In this document: positions 17,782-26,412 of the stretch, piece after piece | How positions within the stretch are numbered: position 1 is the first letter of the stretch | Layout of the letters: every line of letters begins with the position of its first letter | Source: Candidatus Fusicatenibacter intestinigallinarum | GTDB taxonomy: Bacteria; Bacillota; Clostridia; Lachnospirales; Lachnospiraceae | DNA: 64,000 nucleotides | Reading direction: 5' to 3' | Assembly: GCA_019119555.1 (NCBI GenBank) | Contig: DWWU01000044.1 | Coordinates: 1-64,000, forward strand | Made by a program: the position numbers and the translations under genes | The notes under the pieces: generated by a model | The model's input: only the letters and a program-made list of their open reading frames with translations | The model's database searches: none | What the model was told of the DNA's origin: nothing

Positions 17782-18873
17782 TCAGAGTTTCCCGGTAATG
17801 GTCCCCCCGCCGGCCACATATCCGTCCCTGTAAAAGACCACCGCCTGTCCCGGGGTTACTGCGCGGACCTTTTCCGGGAACACACACTGAATCTCGTCTT
17901 CCCCCGTACGTGTCACAATACAGGGCGCGCCTTTGTGTCCATATCGTATCTTTGCAGTGCAGGAGAACTCTTCCCCGATTTCCAGAGGCGGAATTGCCAT
18001 GTAGCTGACCCGGCTGGCCTTCAGGCCATCGGCGAACACTTCCTCATTTTCTCCCACAACGACCTCGTTGGTCTCCGGGCGGATTTCCAGGACAAAGACC
18101 CGATGCCCCATCGGCAGATTCAGGCCTCTTCTCTGCCCGACCGTGTAATGCGTGATTCCTTCGTGGGTTCCGATAATCTCTCCGCTGGGGGTGACAAAAT
18201 TTCCCGCGGGCGGCTGTTCGCCGGTCTCCCGCTCGATAAAAGATGCATAGTCGTTGTCCGGCACAAAACAGATTTCCTGGGAATCTTTTTTATGTGCCAC
18301 CGGAAGACCGATGGATTCGGCGATCGAACGGATTTCATCCTTGGTATATTCTCCTACGGGCATCAATGTCCGGGACAGCTGTTCCTGTGTGAGACTGTAC
18401 AGGGCGTAGGTCTGATCCTTTGCGGCAGTGACAGAATTCCGGATGGCATACCTTCCGTTGGGAAGCCGTGCAATTCTGGCGTAATGTCCGGTTGCAATAT
18501 AATCGGCTCCGATGGCCAGACTCCGCTGAAGCAGCGATTCCCATTTCACATACCGGTTACAGGCGATACAGGGATTCGGCGTTCTTCCATGCCGGTACTC
18601 GTCCACAAAATAATCCATCACATGGCGGCGGAATTCTTTTCTGAAATTCATCACATAGTACGGAATGTCCAGGTGCTGCGCCACTCTCCGCGCATCCTCC
18701 ACAGCCGAGAGGCCGCAACAGCCGCCGTTTTCCTCGACGACCGTCCCGGCCTCATCCTGCCAGATCTGCATGGTCACTCCGATCACCTCATAGCCTGCTT
18801 CCTTCAGAAGATAGGCCGCCACCGAGGAATCTACGCCGCCGGACATTCCGACAACTACTTTTTTCTTTGCCAT
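17782..18873 (-). CDS. mnmA: tRNA-specific 2-thiouridylase MnmA
   Basis: The 363-residue enzyme adds sulfur to U34 of Lys, Glu and Gln tRNAs. GMSGGVDSSVAAYLL is the PP-loop ATP site, NPCIACNRYVKW holds the first catalytic cysteine, SQEICFVPDNDY the second, and TVGQRRGLNL is family-specific. It follows nifU by three bases, so the cysteine desulfurase encoded two genes upstream is the likely sulfur source (inference from the operon). Confidence 0.97.
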   Translation of the reverse strand: MAKKKVVVGMSGGVDSSVAAYLLKEAGYEVIGVTMQIWQDEAGTVVEENGGCCGLSAVEDARRVAQHLDIPYYVMNFRKEFRRHVMDYFVDEYRHGRTPNPCIACNRYVKWESLLQRSLAIGADYIATGHYARIARLPNGRYAIRNSVTAAKDQTYALYSLTQEQLSRTLMPVGEYTKDEIRSIAESIGLPVAHKKDSQEICFVPDNDYASFIERETGEQPPAGNFVTPSGEIIGTHEGITHYTVGQRRGLNLPMGHRVFVLEIRPETNEVVVGENEEVFADGLKASRVSYMAIPPLEIGEEFSCTAKIRYGHKGAPCIVTRTGEDEIQCVFPEKVRAVTPGQAVVFYRDGYVAGGGTITGKL

Positions 18874-18876
18874 GAT

Positions 18877-19314
18877 TCAGTATTCTTCCTCTTCTTCCTC
18901 TTCGCTGATATCAGACTTCGGTTTCTCCAGCCCCTCGATCTTGATTCCGTGCTTTTCCGCATAATCCCACAGAGCCGCATGGATTGCCTCCTCCGCGAGC
19001 AGAGAACAGTGTACTTTCACCGGCGGAAGACCGTCCAGCGCGTCCATTACCGCTTTGTTGGTGACTTCCAGCGCCTGCTGGATGGTTTTTCCCTTCACCA
19101 GCTCGGTGGCCATACTGCTGGTTGCCACCGCAGCGCCGCAGCCAAAGGTTTTGAATTTGCAGTCCTGGATCACACCGTTATCGTCGATGTCCAGATACAT
19201 TCTCATAATATCTCCGCATTTCGCGTTTCCCACGGTGCCTACGCCGCTGGCGTTCTCGATCTCCCCTACATTTCTCGGATTCTGAAAATGATCCATTACT
19301 TTATCGCTGTACAT
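18877..19314 (-). CDS. nifU: iron-sulfur cluster scaffold protein NifU/IscU type
   Basis: The 145-residue scaffold has the NifU N-domain: FQNPRNVGEI, the three cluster cysteines in NAKCGDIMRMYL, FGCGAAVATSS and KVHCSLLAEEAI, and an acidic tail (SEEEEEEEY). It receives sulfur from the neighbouring desulfurase and builds [2Fe-2S] or [4Fe-4S] clusters. The C-terminal NFU domain of longer NifU proteins is absent. Confidence 0.95.
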   Translation of the reverse strand: MYSDKVMDHFQNPRNVGEIENASGVGTVGNAKCGDIMRMYLDIDDNGVIQDCKFKTFGCGAAVATSSMATELVKGKTIQQALEVTNKAVMDALDGLPPVKVHCSLLAEEAIHAALWDYAEKHGIKIEGLEKPKSDISEEEEEEEY

Positions 19315-19354
19315 AGTATTCTTTCCTCCTGTATTCCTGTAAAATATTTCTTCT

Positions 19355-19382
19355 GTGACCGTTCGGCAGACGGAACGGTTCC
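19355..19382. repeat. R1 palindrome
   Basis: GTGACCGTTCGGC..GACGGAACGGTTCC, mostly paired, lies one base beyond the nifS stop codon and upstream of nifU. Confidence 0.65.
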
Positions 19383-19383
19383 T

Positions 19384-20562
19384 TTATTTTCCCTGCTTCT
19401 TCAGAAAATCCTCGTAAAGCGGCGACATGCTGCGCAGTCTCGCCACAATCTCCCTGATCTGGTCCACGGTGTAATCGATGTCTTCTTTCGTCGTCTCCGC
19501 GCTCAGCGTCAGCCGCAGAGAACCATGAGCAATCTCATGGGGCAGTCCGATAGCCAGCAGGACATGAGACGGATCCAGGGAACCGGAGGTACAGGCAGAA
19601 CCGCTGGACGCCGCAATTCCCTTCATGTCAAGCATAATCAGCAGGGACTCTCCCTCAATAAATTCAAAACTGATGTTGCAGTTGTTCGGCAGACGCTTTT
19701 CCGCGTCTCCGTTCAGGCGGCTGTGGGGAATCTCTGTGAGAATCCTGTGGATCAGGTGATCTCTCAGTTCTTTTTCCTTATCTGTTCTCTCTTTCATCGT
19801 ATCCGCCGCCAGCTTTGCCGCAGCCCCATATCCGACGATGCCCGGCACGTTTTCCGTCCCGGCGCGGCGTTTTCTTTCCTGGGCTCCTCCGTGAATGAAA
19901 GAACGGATTTTCACTCCCTTACGGATATAAAGGAATCCAATCCCCTTCGGGCCGTTGATCTTATGTCCGCTGGAGCTGAGCATGTCAATATGGCAGTCAT
20001 CCACATTCAGCGGAATCTGCCCGAACGCCTGTACCGCATCGGTGTGGAAAAAGATATTGTGCTCTCTGGCAATTCTGCCGATCTCTTCCACCGGCTGAAT
20101 GGTTCCGATTTCATTGTTTGCAGTCATCACCGAGATCAGAATCGTCTCAGGCGTGATCGCTTTCTGAAGATCGTCCAGCCGGACGATTCCGTTCTCATCC
20201 ACATCCACATAAGTGATCCGCGCCCCGCGCTGTTTTTCCAGGTATTCACAGGTGTGAAGAATCGCATGGTGCTCAATCTTTGTGGTGATGATATGATTTC
20301 CTCTGGACGCGTACGCCTCATAGGTCGCCACAAGCGCCCAGTTGTCCGCTTCCGTTCCTCCCGCAGTAAAGTAAATCTCTTCGGGACGGGCTCCGATCAC
20401 CTCCGCGATCTGCTCTCTGGCTTTCGTGATCGCTTCCTTGCTCTTTCCGGCAATCTCATAAATGCTGGATGGGTTTCCATAATATTCGCTGAAGTAGGGG
20501 AGCATCGCCTCCACAACTTCCGGCGCGGTTCTTGTCGTTGCTGCATTATCCAGATAAATCAT
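19384..20562 (-). CDS. nifS: cysteine desulfurase NifS/IscS
   Basis: The 392-residue PLP enzyme releases sulfur from cysteine. IYLDNAATTRTAPEV is the N-terminal start, GTEADNWAL, HTDAVQAFGQIPLNV and SSSGHKINGPKGIGF with the PLP lysine are in the core, and SSGSACTSGSLDPSHVL contains the persulfide cysteine. The ATG at 20562 begins the family core, 38 bases after iscR; the frame is open further upstream inside iscR. It belongs to iscR-nifS-nifU-mnmA. Confidence 0.97.
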   Translation of the reverse strand: MIYLDNAATTRTAPEVVEAMLPYFSEYYGNPSSIYEIAGKSKEAITKAREQIAEVIGARPEEIYFTAGGTEADNWALVATYEAYASRGNHIITTKIEHHAILHTCEYLEKQRGARITYVDVDENGIVRLDDLQKAITPETILISVMTANNEIGTIQPVEEIGRIAREHNIFFHTDAVQAFGQIPLNVDDCHIDMLSSSGHKINGPKGIGFLYIRKGVKIRSFIHGGAQERKRRAGTENVPGIVGYGAAAKLAADTMKERTDKEKELRDHLIHRILTEIPHSRLNGDAEKRLPNNCNISFEFIEGESLLIMLDMKGIAASSGSACTSGSLDPSHVLLAIGLPHEIAHGSLRLTLSAETTKEDIDYTVDQIREIVARLRSMSPLYEDFLKKQGK

Positions 20563-20600
20563 TCTTCTGCCTCCTTCTGTTTCTGTATTTTCTCTTCCGT

Positions 20601-21152
20601 TCAGGATGCACTGTCCGGGCTGTGATTCCCGCTGCATGCCCTCCGGGATCCGTTTTTTTCTTTCTTCTGTGCACAGCCGCCCGGCGCTGTCTTTCCTGTC
20701 GCTGCCGTGTCTTCCCCGGCTGCGCCCGCACAGGCAAGCTGATTGCTCTCCTCCACCAGTTCTCCGAGAGTGATCGTATCAACCGCCTGCGTAATACTGT
20801 CGTTGATCCGTTTCCAGACAAACCGGGTGACACAGAAATCCGCTTCCTCGCAGCTTCCGCTCCCCTCGTTTGCCGGGCAGGTGACAGCGTTCAGATTTCC
20901 TTCCAGCGCCCGGAGAATATCTCCCACGGAAATCTCCTCTGCCGGCCGCCCCAGCTGGTAACCGCCTTTGGCGCCGCGGACACTGACTATGATTCCAGCT
21001 TTCTTCAGAAGTCTTGCAAGCTGTTCCAGATAACTCTCGGAAATCTTCTGTCGCTCGGCGATACTCTGGATCGAAACCGCTCCCTCGTCTGCGTGAACCG
21101 CAAGGTCGATCAAAGCGCGCAGGCCATATCTTCCTTTCGTTGATAATTTCAT
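20601..21152 (-). CDS. iscR: Rrf2 family regulator, IscR-like
   Basis: The 183-residue protein has the Rrf2 winged helix (MKLSTKGRYGLRALIDLAVH, then ISESYLEQLARLLKKAG) and the three-cysteine region CPANEGSGSCEEADFC, which in IscR-like proteins binds a [2Fe-2S] cluster. It then carries an unusual C-terminal tail of about 50 Ser/Gly/Ala-rich residues with three further cysteines. It leads the cluster-assembly operon and probably autoregulates at the dyad over its own promoter. GGAGGAGAAG precedes the ATG. Confidence 0.93.
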   Translation of the reverse strand: MKLSTKGRYGLRALIDLAVHADEGAVSIQSIAERQKISESYLEQLARLLKKAGIIVSVRGAKGGYQLGRPAEEISVGDILRALEGNLNAVTCPANEGSGSCEEADFCVTRFVWKRINDSITQAVDTITLGELVEESNQLACAGAAGEDTAATGKTAPGGCAQKKEKNGSRRACSGNHSPDSAS

Positions 21153-21182
21153 CTTCTCCTCCTGTACTGTCAGAGTTATTAA

Positions 21183-21203
21183 TTCCGACAAAACTGCTCG
21201 GAT
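21183..21203 (-). promoter_or_regulatory. candidate IscR-type operator
   Basis: ATTCCGA and TCGGAT form an inverted repeat around nine bases, just downstream of the iscR -10 box. The position suits autorepression; the match to a known consensus was not computed. Confidence 0.5.
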
Positions 21204-21216
21204 TTATTTCTTTTTT

Positions 21217-21245
21217 AGAATAGCACCGGGCTTTTGTTCTGTCAA
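21217..21245 (-). promoter_or_regulatory. promoter of iscR-nifS-nifU-mnmA
   Basis: TTGACA (21240-21245) and TATTCT (21217-21222) lie 17 bp apart on the minus strand. Confidence 0.75.
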
Positions 21246-21301
21246 GCACGTTTTTCACATATTCTTTAATAATTCCGTCCGTTGTATTCCGGAGGCGTCC
21301 A

Positions 21302-22843
21302 TTGTCGCGAAAAAAAACTCTGCTCATCGGCACCTTCATCCTGACTCTGACGGGGATGATCAGCCGAATCATAGGTTTCTTCTACAGAATATTCCTCTCT
21401 CACACCATTGGTGCGGAACAGCTGGGAATTTTTCAGCTTGTGTCGCCCGTCTATTCCATGGCTCTGTCCATTTGCTCCGCAGGGATCCAGACGAGCCTTT
21501 CCCGCTACATCGCAGCAAAGACAGCGGAAAAAGACAAAACCAGTGCCCTGCATTTTCTGGTGACGGGAACCGTGTTTTCTTTCGCCCTTTCCATGCTGGC
21601 GGCACTGATTCTCTATTTCTTCGCGGTTCCTCTGGGGGAAGGATTTCTCGGAGAACCGCGTACTGTTCCGCTCCTGCAGGTTCTGGCATTTTCCCTGCCC
21701 CTGTCCGTGATACATTCCTGCATTGCCGGATGGTATTACGGCCAGAACAAGACCGGAATTCCTTCCCTGTCTCAGCTTCTGGAACAGACCGTGCGGGTCC
21801 TTGCCTCTTATGTGATCTATATGATCTTTCTCTCTGAGGGGAGGACTCCCTCCGCACTTCTGGCTGTGCTCGGCACCCTGGCCGGGGATCTGGTTTCCTG
21901 CCTCTTCTCGCTGATCGTGATCCGTATGGAAACCTCCCGGCTCAGTTATCGCCTCCGGACGCTGATCCATCCGGGACATTTTCTGAAGCTTCTGCTTCTG
22001 ATGTCCTATCCGTTGATGGCAAACCGGGTCTGTATGAGTCTCCTTCACAGTCTGGAAACCGTCCTGATTCCCGGACGCCTCGAGGCAAGCGGCATGAACG
22101 CCCCGGAGGCGCTGAGCCTTTACGGCATTCTGACCGGAATGACAATGCCTTTGATTTTCTTTCCGTCCACAATCACCAACTCCGTCTCAGTTATGCTGAT
22201 GCCCGATGTGGCCAGAAATCAGGCTTCCGGCAACCGCGCCTCCATCGCCCACACCATCTCCCGGACCATCCGCTTCTGTCTCTTTCTGGGCATTTTCTCC
22301 CTGGGCCTCTTTTTCTTTTTCGGAGACTCCATGGGAACCGTCCTGTTCCAGAGCACAGAAGTCGGAGTTTTTCTGCGGATTCTGTCGTTTCTCTGCCCCT
22401 TCCTGTATCTGGACGCCACGCTGGCAAGCATTCTCACGGGACTCGGCTGTACACGGCTGGTATTTCTTCAGAATATCGCAGGCCACAGCATCCGGATCGC
22501 TTTCGTCTGGTTTGCGGTGCCGCTTCAGGGCATCAAAGGCTACCTGACCGGAATTCTGGTCAGTGAAATCCTGACCACCTTTCTGCGCCTTACGGCTCTT
22601 TACCGGAAGATCCCGTTTACCTTCCGGGCAGTCCCCGACCTTCTGCTGCCCGCAGGCGCAATGGCCGCCGCTGCCGGATGCACGCTCCTGCTGTCACATT
22701 TTCTGGCTCCGCTTTCTCTCCCGCCCCTTATATCGTTATTTCTGGAAGCAGGGACAGCCGCCGGTATCTACCTGATCCTTCTGGGACCGCTTCTTCCCGG
22801 AACACCGTCTTTCCGATCACCTGGCAGCAGCACCCGTCCATGA
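21302..22843 (+). CDS. SpoVB-like polysaccharide/lipid flippase of the MOP superfamily
   Basis: The 513-residue membrane protein has roughly 12-14 hydrophobic segments. Its start, FILTLTGMISRIIGFFYRIFLSHTIGAEQLGIFQLV, resembles SpoVB and related peptidoglycan-precursor or polysaccharide flippases. In spore formers SpoVB is needed for cortex synthesis, but paralogues are common, so the exact role is unsure. TTG is taken as the start since GGAGG lies 7 bases upstream and no in-frame ATG is near. It is divergent from iscR and co-directional with aroF. Confidence 0.85.
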   Translation: MSRKKTLLIGTFILTLTGMISRIIGFFYRIFLSHTIGAEQLGIFQLVSPVYSMALSICSAGIQTSLSRYIAAKTAEKDKTSALHFLVTGTVFSFALSMLAALILYFFAVPLGEGFLGEPRTVPLLQVLAFSLPLSVIHSCIAGWYYGQNKTGIPSLSQLLEQTVRVLASYVIYMIFLSEGRTPSALLAVLGTLAGDLVSCLFSLIVIRMETSRLSYRLRTLIHPGHFLKLLLLMSYPLMANRVCMSLLHSLETVLIPGRLEASGMNAPEALSLYGILTGMTMPLIFFPSTITNSVSVMLMPDVARNQASGNRASIAHTISRTIRFCLFLGIFSLGLFFFFGDSMGTVLFQSTEVGVFLRILSFLCPFLYLDATLASILTGLGCTRLVFLQNIAGHSIRIAFVWFAVPLQGIKGYLTGILVSEILTTFLRLTALYRKIPFTFRAVPDLLLPAGAMAAAAGCTLLLSHFLAPLSLPPLISLFLEAGTAAGIYLILLGPLLPGTPSFRSPGSSTRP

Positions 22844-22881
22844 AAATATTACATCATTTTGACGAATCCCCGAAAATAATA

Positions 22882-22910
22882 TCGACAGTCCCACATTTTT
22901 GTATTATAAT
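22882..22910 (+). promoter_or_regulatory. aroF promoter
   Basis: TCGACA (22882-22887) and a consensus TATAAT (22905-22910) are 17 bp apart, about 80 bases before the aroF start. Confidence 0.65.
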
Positions 22911-22992
22911 TGAGAAGTCGCACCGCCGGTTTTCCAATCGGTATGTGCGGAACATTTACTATTTCTGATACGTGAAAAAGAAGGAGAGTACC

Positions 22993-24027
22993 ATGAGTTT
23001 TAATTTTGAGAAACGGCTTCCAACGCCGGCGGAGATTCGTGAACAGTATCCGCTCAGCGCTCATGCAGCTTCCGTGAAGGCCGCGCGCGATGCGGAAATC
23101 GCTAAAATTTTTACCGGAGAATCCGATAAATTTCTTGTAATCGTCGGTCCATGTTCCGCAGACAACGAAGACGCTGTCTGCGATTATGTCAGCCGTCTGG
23201 CAAAAGTCGCCGACAAGGTTTCCGACAAACTAATCATCGTTCCCCGTGTTTATACCAACAAGCCGAGAACCACCGGCGAAGGCTATAAAGGAATCGTTCA
23301 TCAGCCGGATCCGGAGAAAAAACCGGATCTGCTTCACGGACTCATTGCAATGCGTAAAATGCATATGCGCGTCATTGAGGAGAGCAGTCTGACTTCTGCG
23401 GACGAAATGCTGTATCCGGATAACTGGAGCTATCTGTCCGATATTCTCTCTTACGTCGCAGTGGGCGCCCGCTCTGTGGAAAACCAGCAGCACCGTCTGA
23501 CCATTTCCGGTCTGGACATTCCGGCCGGCATGAAAAATCCCACCAGCGGAGATTTTTCCGTCATGCTTAACTCCGTGATTGCCGCCCAGGGTTCCCACAC
23601 ATTCATTTACCGGAACTGGGAGGTCAAAACCACCGGAAATCCGCTGACCCATACGATTCTGCGCGGCGCGGTCAACAAACACGGAAACGCAATTCCAAAC
23701 TACCATTACGAAGACATCCAGCTTCTGCTGGAGAAATATCACGAGACAAATCTGAAAAACCCTGCGGTTATCATTGACGCCAACCACTCCAACTCCAACA
23801 AACAGTACGAGCAGCAGATCCGTATTGTGCGGGAGGTCATGCACAACCGTCAGTATTCCGAAGATATCTTCGGACTGGTCAAGGGCGTCATGATTGAAAG
23901 TTATCTGGAGCCGGGTAATCAGAAAATCGGCTGCGGAACTCACATTTACGGCAAATCCATCACAGATCCATGTCTTGGATGGGAGGATACGGAAAAGCTT
24001 ATCTATACCATTGCAGATTTGTGCTGA
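22993..24027 (+). CDS. aroF: 3-deoxy-7-phosphoheptulonate synthase, type I
   Basis: The 344-residue enzyme condenses phosphoenolpyruvate with erythrose-4-phosphate, the first step of aromatic amino acid synthesis. VIVGPCSADNEDAV, RVYTNKPRTTGEGYKG, GARSVENQQHR, MKNPTSGDF, DANHSNSNKQYEQQ and VMIESYLEPGNQ are class I AroF/G/H landmarks. No separate regulatory domain is visible. AAGGAGAGTACC precedes the ATG. It is a single gene ending at a 22-bp terminator stem. Confidence 0.96.
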   Translation: MSFNFEKRLPTPAEIREQYPLSAHAASVKAARDAEIAKIFTGESDKFLVIVGPCSADNEDAVCDYVSRLAKVADKVSDKLIIVPRVYTNKPRTTGEGYKGIVHQPDPEKKPDLLHGLIAMRKMHMRVIEESSLTSADEMLYPDNWSYLSDILSYVAVGARSVENQQHRLTISGLDIPAGMKNPTSGDFSVMLNSVIAAQGSHTFIYRNWEVKTTGNPLTHTILRGAVNKHGNAIPNYHYEDIQLLLEKYHETNLKNPAVIIDANHSNSNKQYEQQIRIVREVMHNRQYSEDIFGLVKGVMIESYLEPGNQKIGCGTHIYGKSITDPCLGWEDTEKLIYTIADLC

Positions 24028-24028
24028 A

Positions 24029-24080
24029 AAGCTGCCGGAGGCAGGGAACACCCGCATATGTTCCCTGCCTCCGGCAGCTT
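24029..24080. terminator. bidirectional terminator between aroF and the NlpC/P60 gene
   Basis: A perfect 22-bp stem (AAGCTGCCGGAGG...CCTCCGGCAGCTT) with an 8-base loop, A-rich before and TTTCTTTG after. It serves two convergent genes. Confidence 0.9.
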
Positions 24081-24095
24081 TCTTTGAAAAAATAT

Positions 24096-24917
24096 TCAGA
24101 CATAGATACTTCCCGCCGCAGTGAGGCTCCGGGCAAGATCAGACCGGTAACCGGGGGAGGCGGGATTCAGGCTGTTCACCGTCACACAGTGGCGGTCCGG
24201 AGCCGCCGTGACGTGAACGTAGTCCTGGTTTCCCAGATAAATGGCCATATGGCCGGGAAAATACAGAAGGTCCCCCGGCTGAATGTCCTTCAGCGGAATC
24301 TTCCGCACAGGATAGCCAGGCTTTATCTGCGCATCCCGGTAGATGATCCACCCATTCAGGAGATACGTCATCTGCGCCAGGCCCGAACAGTCAATCCCAA
24401 GAGAAGTTTTTCCTCCCCACCGGTAGGGAGTTCCCAGATAGCTGAGCGCAGTTTCCGTCAGGCGTTTTCTTTGTTCCGGCACCGGAAGACGCCGGAACGC
24501 TTCGCCGGTTTCCCGAACAGATTCTGTCACCGCCGTCCGAGGCACATACCCACATCTGCCGCAGAACAGCTGTACCGGCAGCCACTCCTCTTCTTCCCAT
24601 GTACCGCAGTTCATCAGCCAGGCGCCCCTCGGAACGCAGAGCAGCGTCTCCGCCTGTACCCTGGGCTGTGCCTTCACATCGGCGAAAGAGGCTCTCACCA
24701 CCTGTATCTTCCGCACGTCTGTTCTTTCCGTTTTGCGGAACACCACCCCATCCTCAGGTACCCAGCCTTCATATCCGTAGAACATCCGAAGTTTCAGCCA
24801 GCCGTCCTGCCGCCCGGTCACTTCCGCCTCCATCCCGTACAGGCCTTCGTCGACGATCTCTGTTCCTCCAGGCGCCTTTTTCAGAGATACGATACTTTTT
24901 CCAATATAAGTTTTCAT
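24096..24917 (-). CDS. NlpC/P60 peptidase with SH3-like domains
   Basis: The 273-residue protein has two SH3-like segments (about 5-65 and 75-135) and a C-terminal NlpC/P60 domain. The catalytic cysteine lies in GIDCSGLAQM, the histidine in GHMAIYLG and the third polar residue in the DYVHVTAAPDRH region. There is no signal peptide, which resembles YkfC-type gamma-D-glutamyl-diamino acid endopeptidases that recycle wall peptides in the cytoplasm (inference). AAAGGAGCGGTAT precedes the ATG. An R2 element lies upstream. Confidence 0.87.
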   Translation of the reverse strand: MKTYIGKSIVSLKKAPGGTEIVDEGLYGMEAEVTGRQDGWLKLRMFYGYEGWVPEDGVVFRKTERTDVRKIQVVRASFADVKAQPRVQAETLLCVPRGAWLMNCGTWEEEEWLPVQLFCGRCGYVPRTAVTESVRETGEAFRRLPVPEQRKRLTETALSYLGTPYRWGGKTSLGIDCSGLAQMTYLLNGWIIYRDAQIKPGYPVRKIPLKDIQPGDLLYFPGHMAIYLGNQDYVHVTAAPDRHCVTVNSLNPASPGYRSDLARSLTAAGSIYV

Positions 24918-25001
24918 ATACCGCTCCTTTCCCTCCTGCCTGTGCTGTCTTCCGTTCCTGCAAGCCCGATACAGACACATTCTATTCTATGCGCCCGGCG
25001 C

Positions 25002-25064
25002 GCGAGTGCGCATCCCGCGGAGCCTTTTCATATAACAGGGAACAAAGTTTCCTGCTATATAAAA
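25002..25064. repeat. R2 element with short tail
   Basis: The palindrome core is at 25029-25064 (ATATAACAGGGAAC-AAA-GTTTCCTGCTATAT). GCGAGTGCGCATCCCGCGGAG lies to its left, nearly the same as in the copies at 52.7 and 55.8 kb. On the minus strand it directly follows the xerD terminator, using its T-tract. Confidence 0.75.
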
Positions 25065-25097
25065 TCCAGGCGGGCTTTGCAGAAAAGCCGCCTGGAT
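25064..25097 (-). terminator. intrinsic terminator downstream of xerD
   Basis: ATCCAGGCGG and CCGCCTGGAT form a 10-bp stem. On the minus strand TTTTATATAGC follows, and that T-run is also the edge of the R2 palindrome. Confidence 0.8.
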
Positions 25098-25105
25098 CCT
25101 ATCTG

Positions 25106-25219
25106 TCTGTTCCCTGCACAGACCGTATGAAACCATAGCGTCTGCAGGCATCCGGCCTATCACGAAAGGATTTCTATGGCCGATGCCGTAACAGTTCATC
25201 CAACTGGATGAACTGTTAC
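25106..25219. repeat. composite R1 element
   Basis: Modules in order: TGCACAGACCGTATGAAA; GCAGGCATCCGGCC...GGCCGATGCC; then a perfect palindrome GTAACAGTTCATCCA-AC-TGGATGAACTGTTAC (25188-25219). It begins 7 bases after the xerD stop codon. Confidence 0.8.
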
Positions 25220-25226
25220 AGAACTG

Positions 25227-26138
25227 TTATTTTCTTGGATGAGATTTGTTGTATACCGCGCGCATCTGATAGATTCCCATATTCAGATACATCTGTGTCG
25301 TAGAGATATCTGAGTGGCCCAGCATTTCCTGAACACTTTTCAGATCCGCTCCGTTCTGCAGCAGATGAGCGGCGAACGAGTGGCGCAGGGTATGTGGTGT
25401 GATATCCGACGTAATGCCGGCTTCCTTTCCATAAACCTTCAGCACCTTCCAGAAGCCCTGACGGCTCATGGGATTTCCCGAGCAGTTCACGAACACGTAC
25501 TCGCTGGTTTTCTGGTGCAGGAGCTTCTCGCGCCCCTGCTGCAGATACGTCTCCAATGCGTTTTTTGCCGCGCTTCCAAAGGGAATGACACGCCCTCTCT
25601 CCTGTTCGGTACAGTTTATGTAGCCCATGCGGATATTCAGGTTGCTCATCTTCAGATGAATCAGCTCGCTGACCCGGATCCCTGTCGCATAAAGCAGTTC
25701 CAGCATTGCCTTGTCGCGCAGGCCCTTCGGCGTCGCGCCGTCCGGCTGCCGCATCAGCAGGTCCACTTCTTCCACCGAAAGGATCTCCGGCATCTTCCGC
25801 TCCACTTTCGGCGGCCGCAGGTTTTCCGAGGGATCACTGCTCACATAATGCTGCTTCAGCACATACTGATAAAATTTCCGGATTGCGGCCACGTTTCTTG
25901 AGACTGTGGCAGGAGCCATCTGTTCCCGCTCCAGATACAGCATATAGGAATTGAGAAACGTCTCCGTCACGGCATTCAGCTCTGTCACCTGCTGTTCCGC
26001 CAGATAACGCTCCATTTTTCTGAGGTCATGTTCATAGGAAACCTCCGTGTTGTGAGGAGTTTTCTTCACCGTGCGCAGGTAACTGATAAACTCCCAGATC
26101 GCATCTTTGATTTTCCAGTTTTCTTCTTTTTCCAGCAT
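25227..26138 (-). CDS. xerD: site-specific tyrosine recombinase XerD
   Basis: About 303 residues with a SAM-like N-terminal domain (10-100) and a catalytic domain. The first arginine is in GIRVSELIHL, then HTLRHSFAAHLLQNG, LGHSDISTTQ and the nucleophile tyrosine in QMYLNM. The beta-hairpin that normally reads GKGNKER is CTEQERGRVIPFG, so the usual catalytic lysine seems replaced. XerD resolves chromosome dimers at dif. spoIIM lies upstream as in Bacillus. The start is uncertain: the frame is open to 26252 and no strong ribosome site is seen. Confidence 0.9.
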   Translation of the reverse strand: MLEKEENWKIKDAIWEFISYLRTVKKTPHNTEVSYEHDLRKMERYLAEQQVTELNAVTETFLNSYMLYLEREQMAPATVSRNVAAIRKFYQYVLKQHYVSSDPSENLRPPKVERKMPEILSVEEVDLLMRQPDGATPKGLRDKAMLELLYATGIRVSELIHLKMSNLNIRMGYINCTEQERGRVIPFGSAAKNALETYLQQGREKLLHQKTSEYVFVNCSGNPMSRQGFWKVLKVYGKEAGITSDITPHTLRHSFAAHLLQNGADLKSVQEMLGHSDISTTQMYLNMGIYQMRAVYNKSHPRK

Positions 26139-26412
26139 CATACTACGAACAGACCGACCTGTTTGATAACAACGGTTCCGTTTCCCCGAACTGTGCGCTT
26201 CCGATAACCGTTTCCGTGCAATGCAGCCGTGTCTTTTTACCTTTCCTTTCAATTCTTTGAACTATTATATACATATTTTTTTCAAATTGCAATTCGGATT
26301 TTTATCGCAGAATTGCCCGGAATCCCCTGTGTTTTGCGGACTTCTGATATCTTGTGGACATTGCCGAATTATGTCTACCACATATGGTAATTTCCTATTT
26401 GTAAATTTTTTG

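Noticed and set aside
24929-25226. T-box or riboswitch between xerD and the NlpC/P60 gene
   Set aside because: The hairpins are accounted for by a terminator, an R2 element and a composite R1; no T-box sequence is present.
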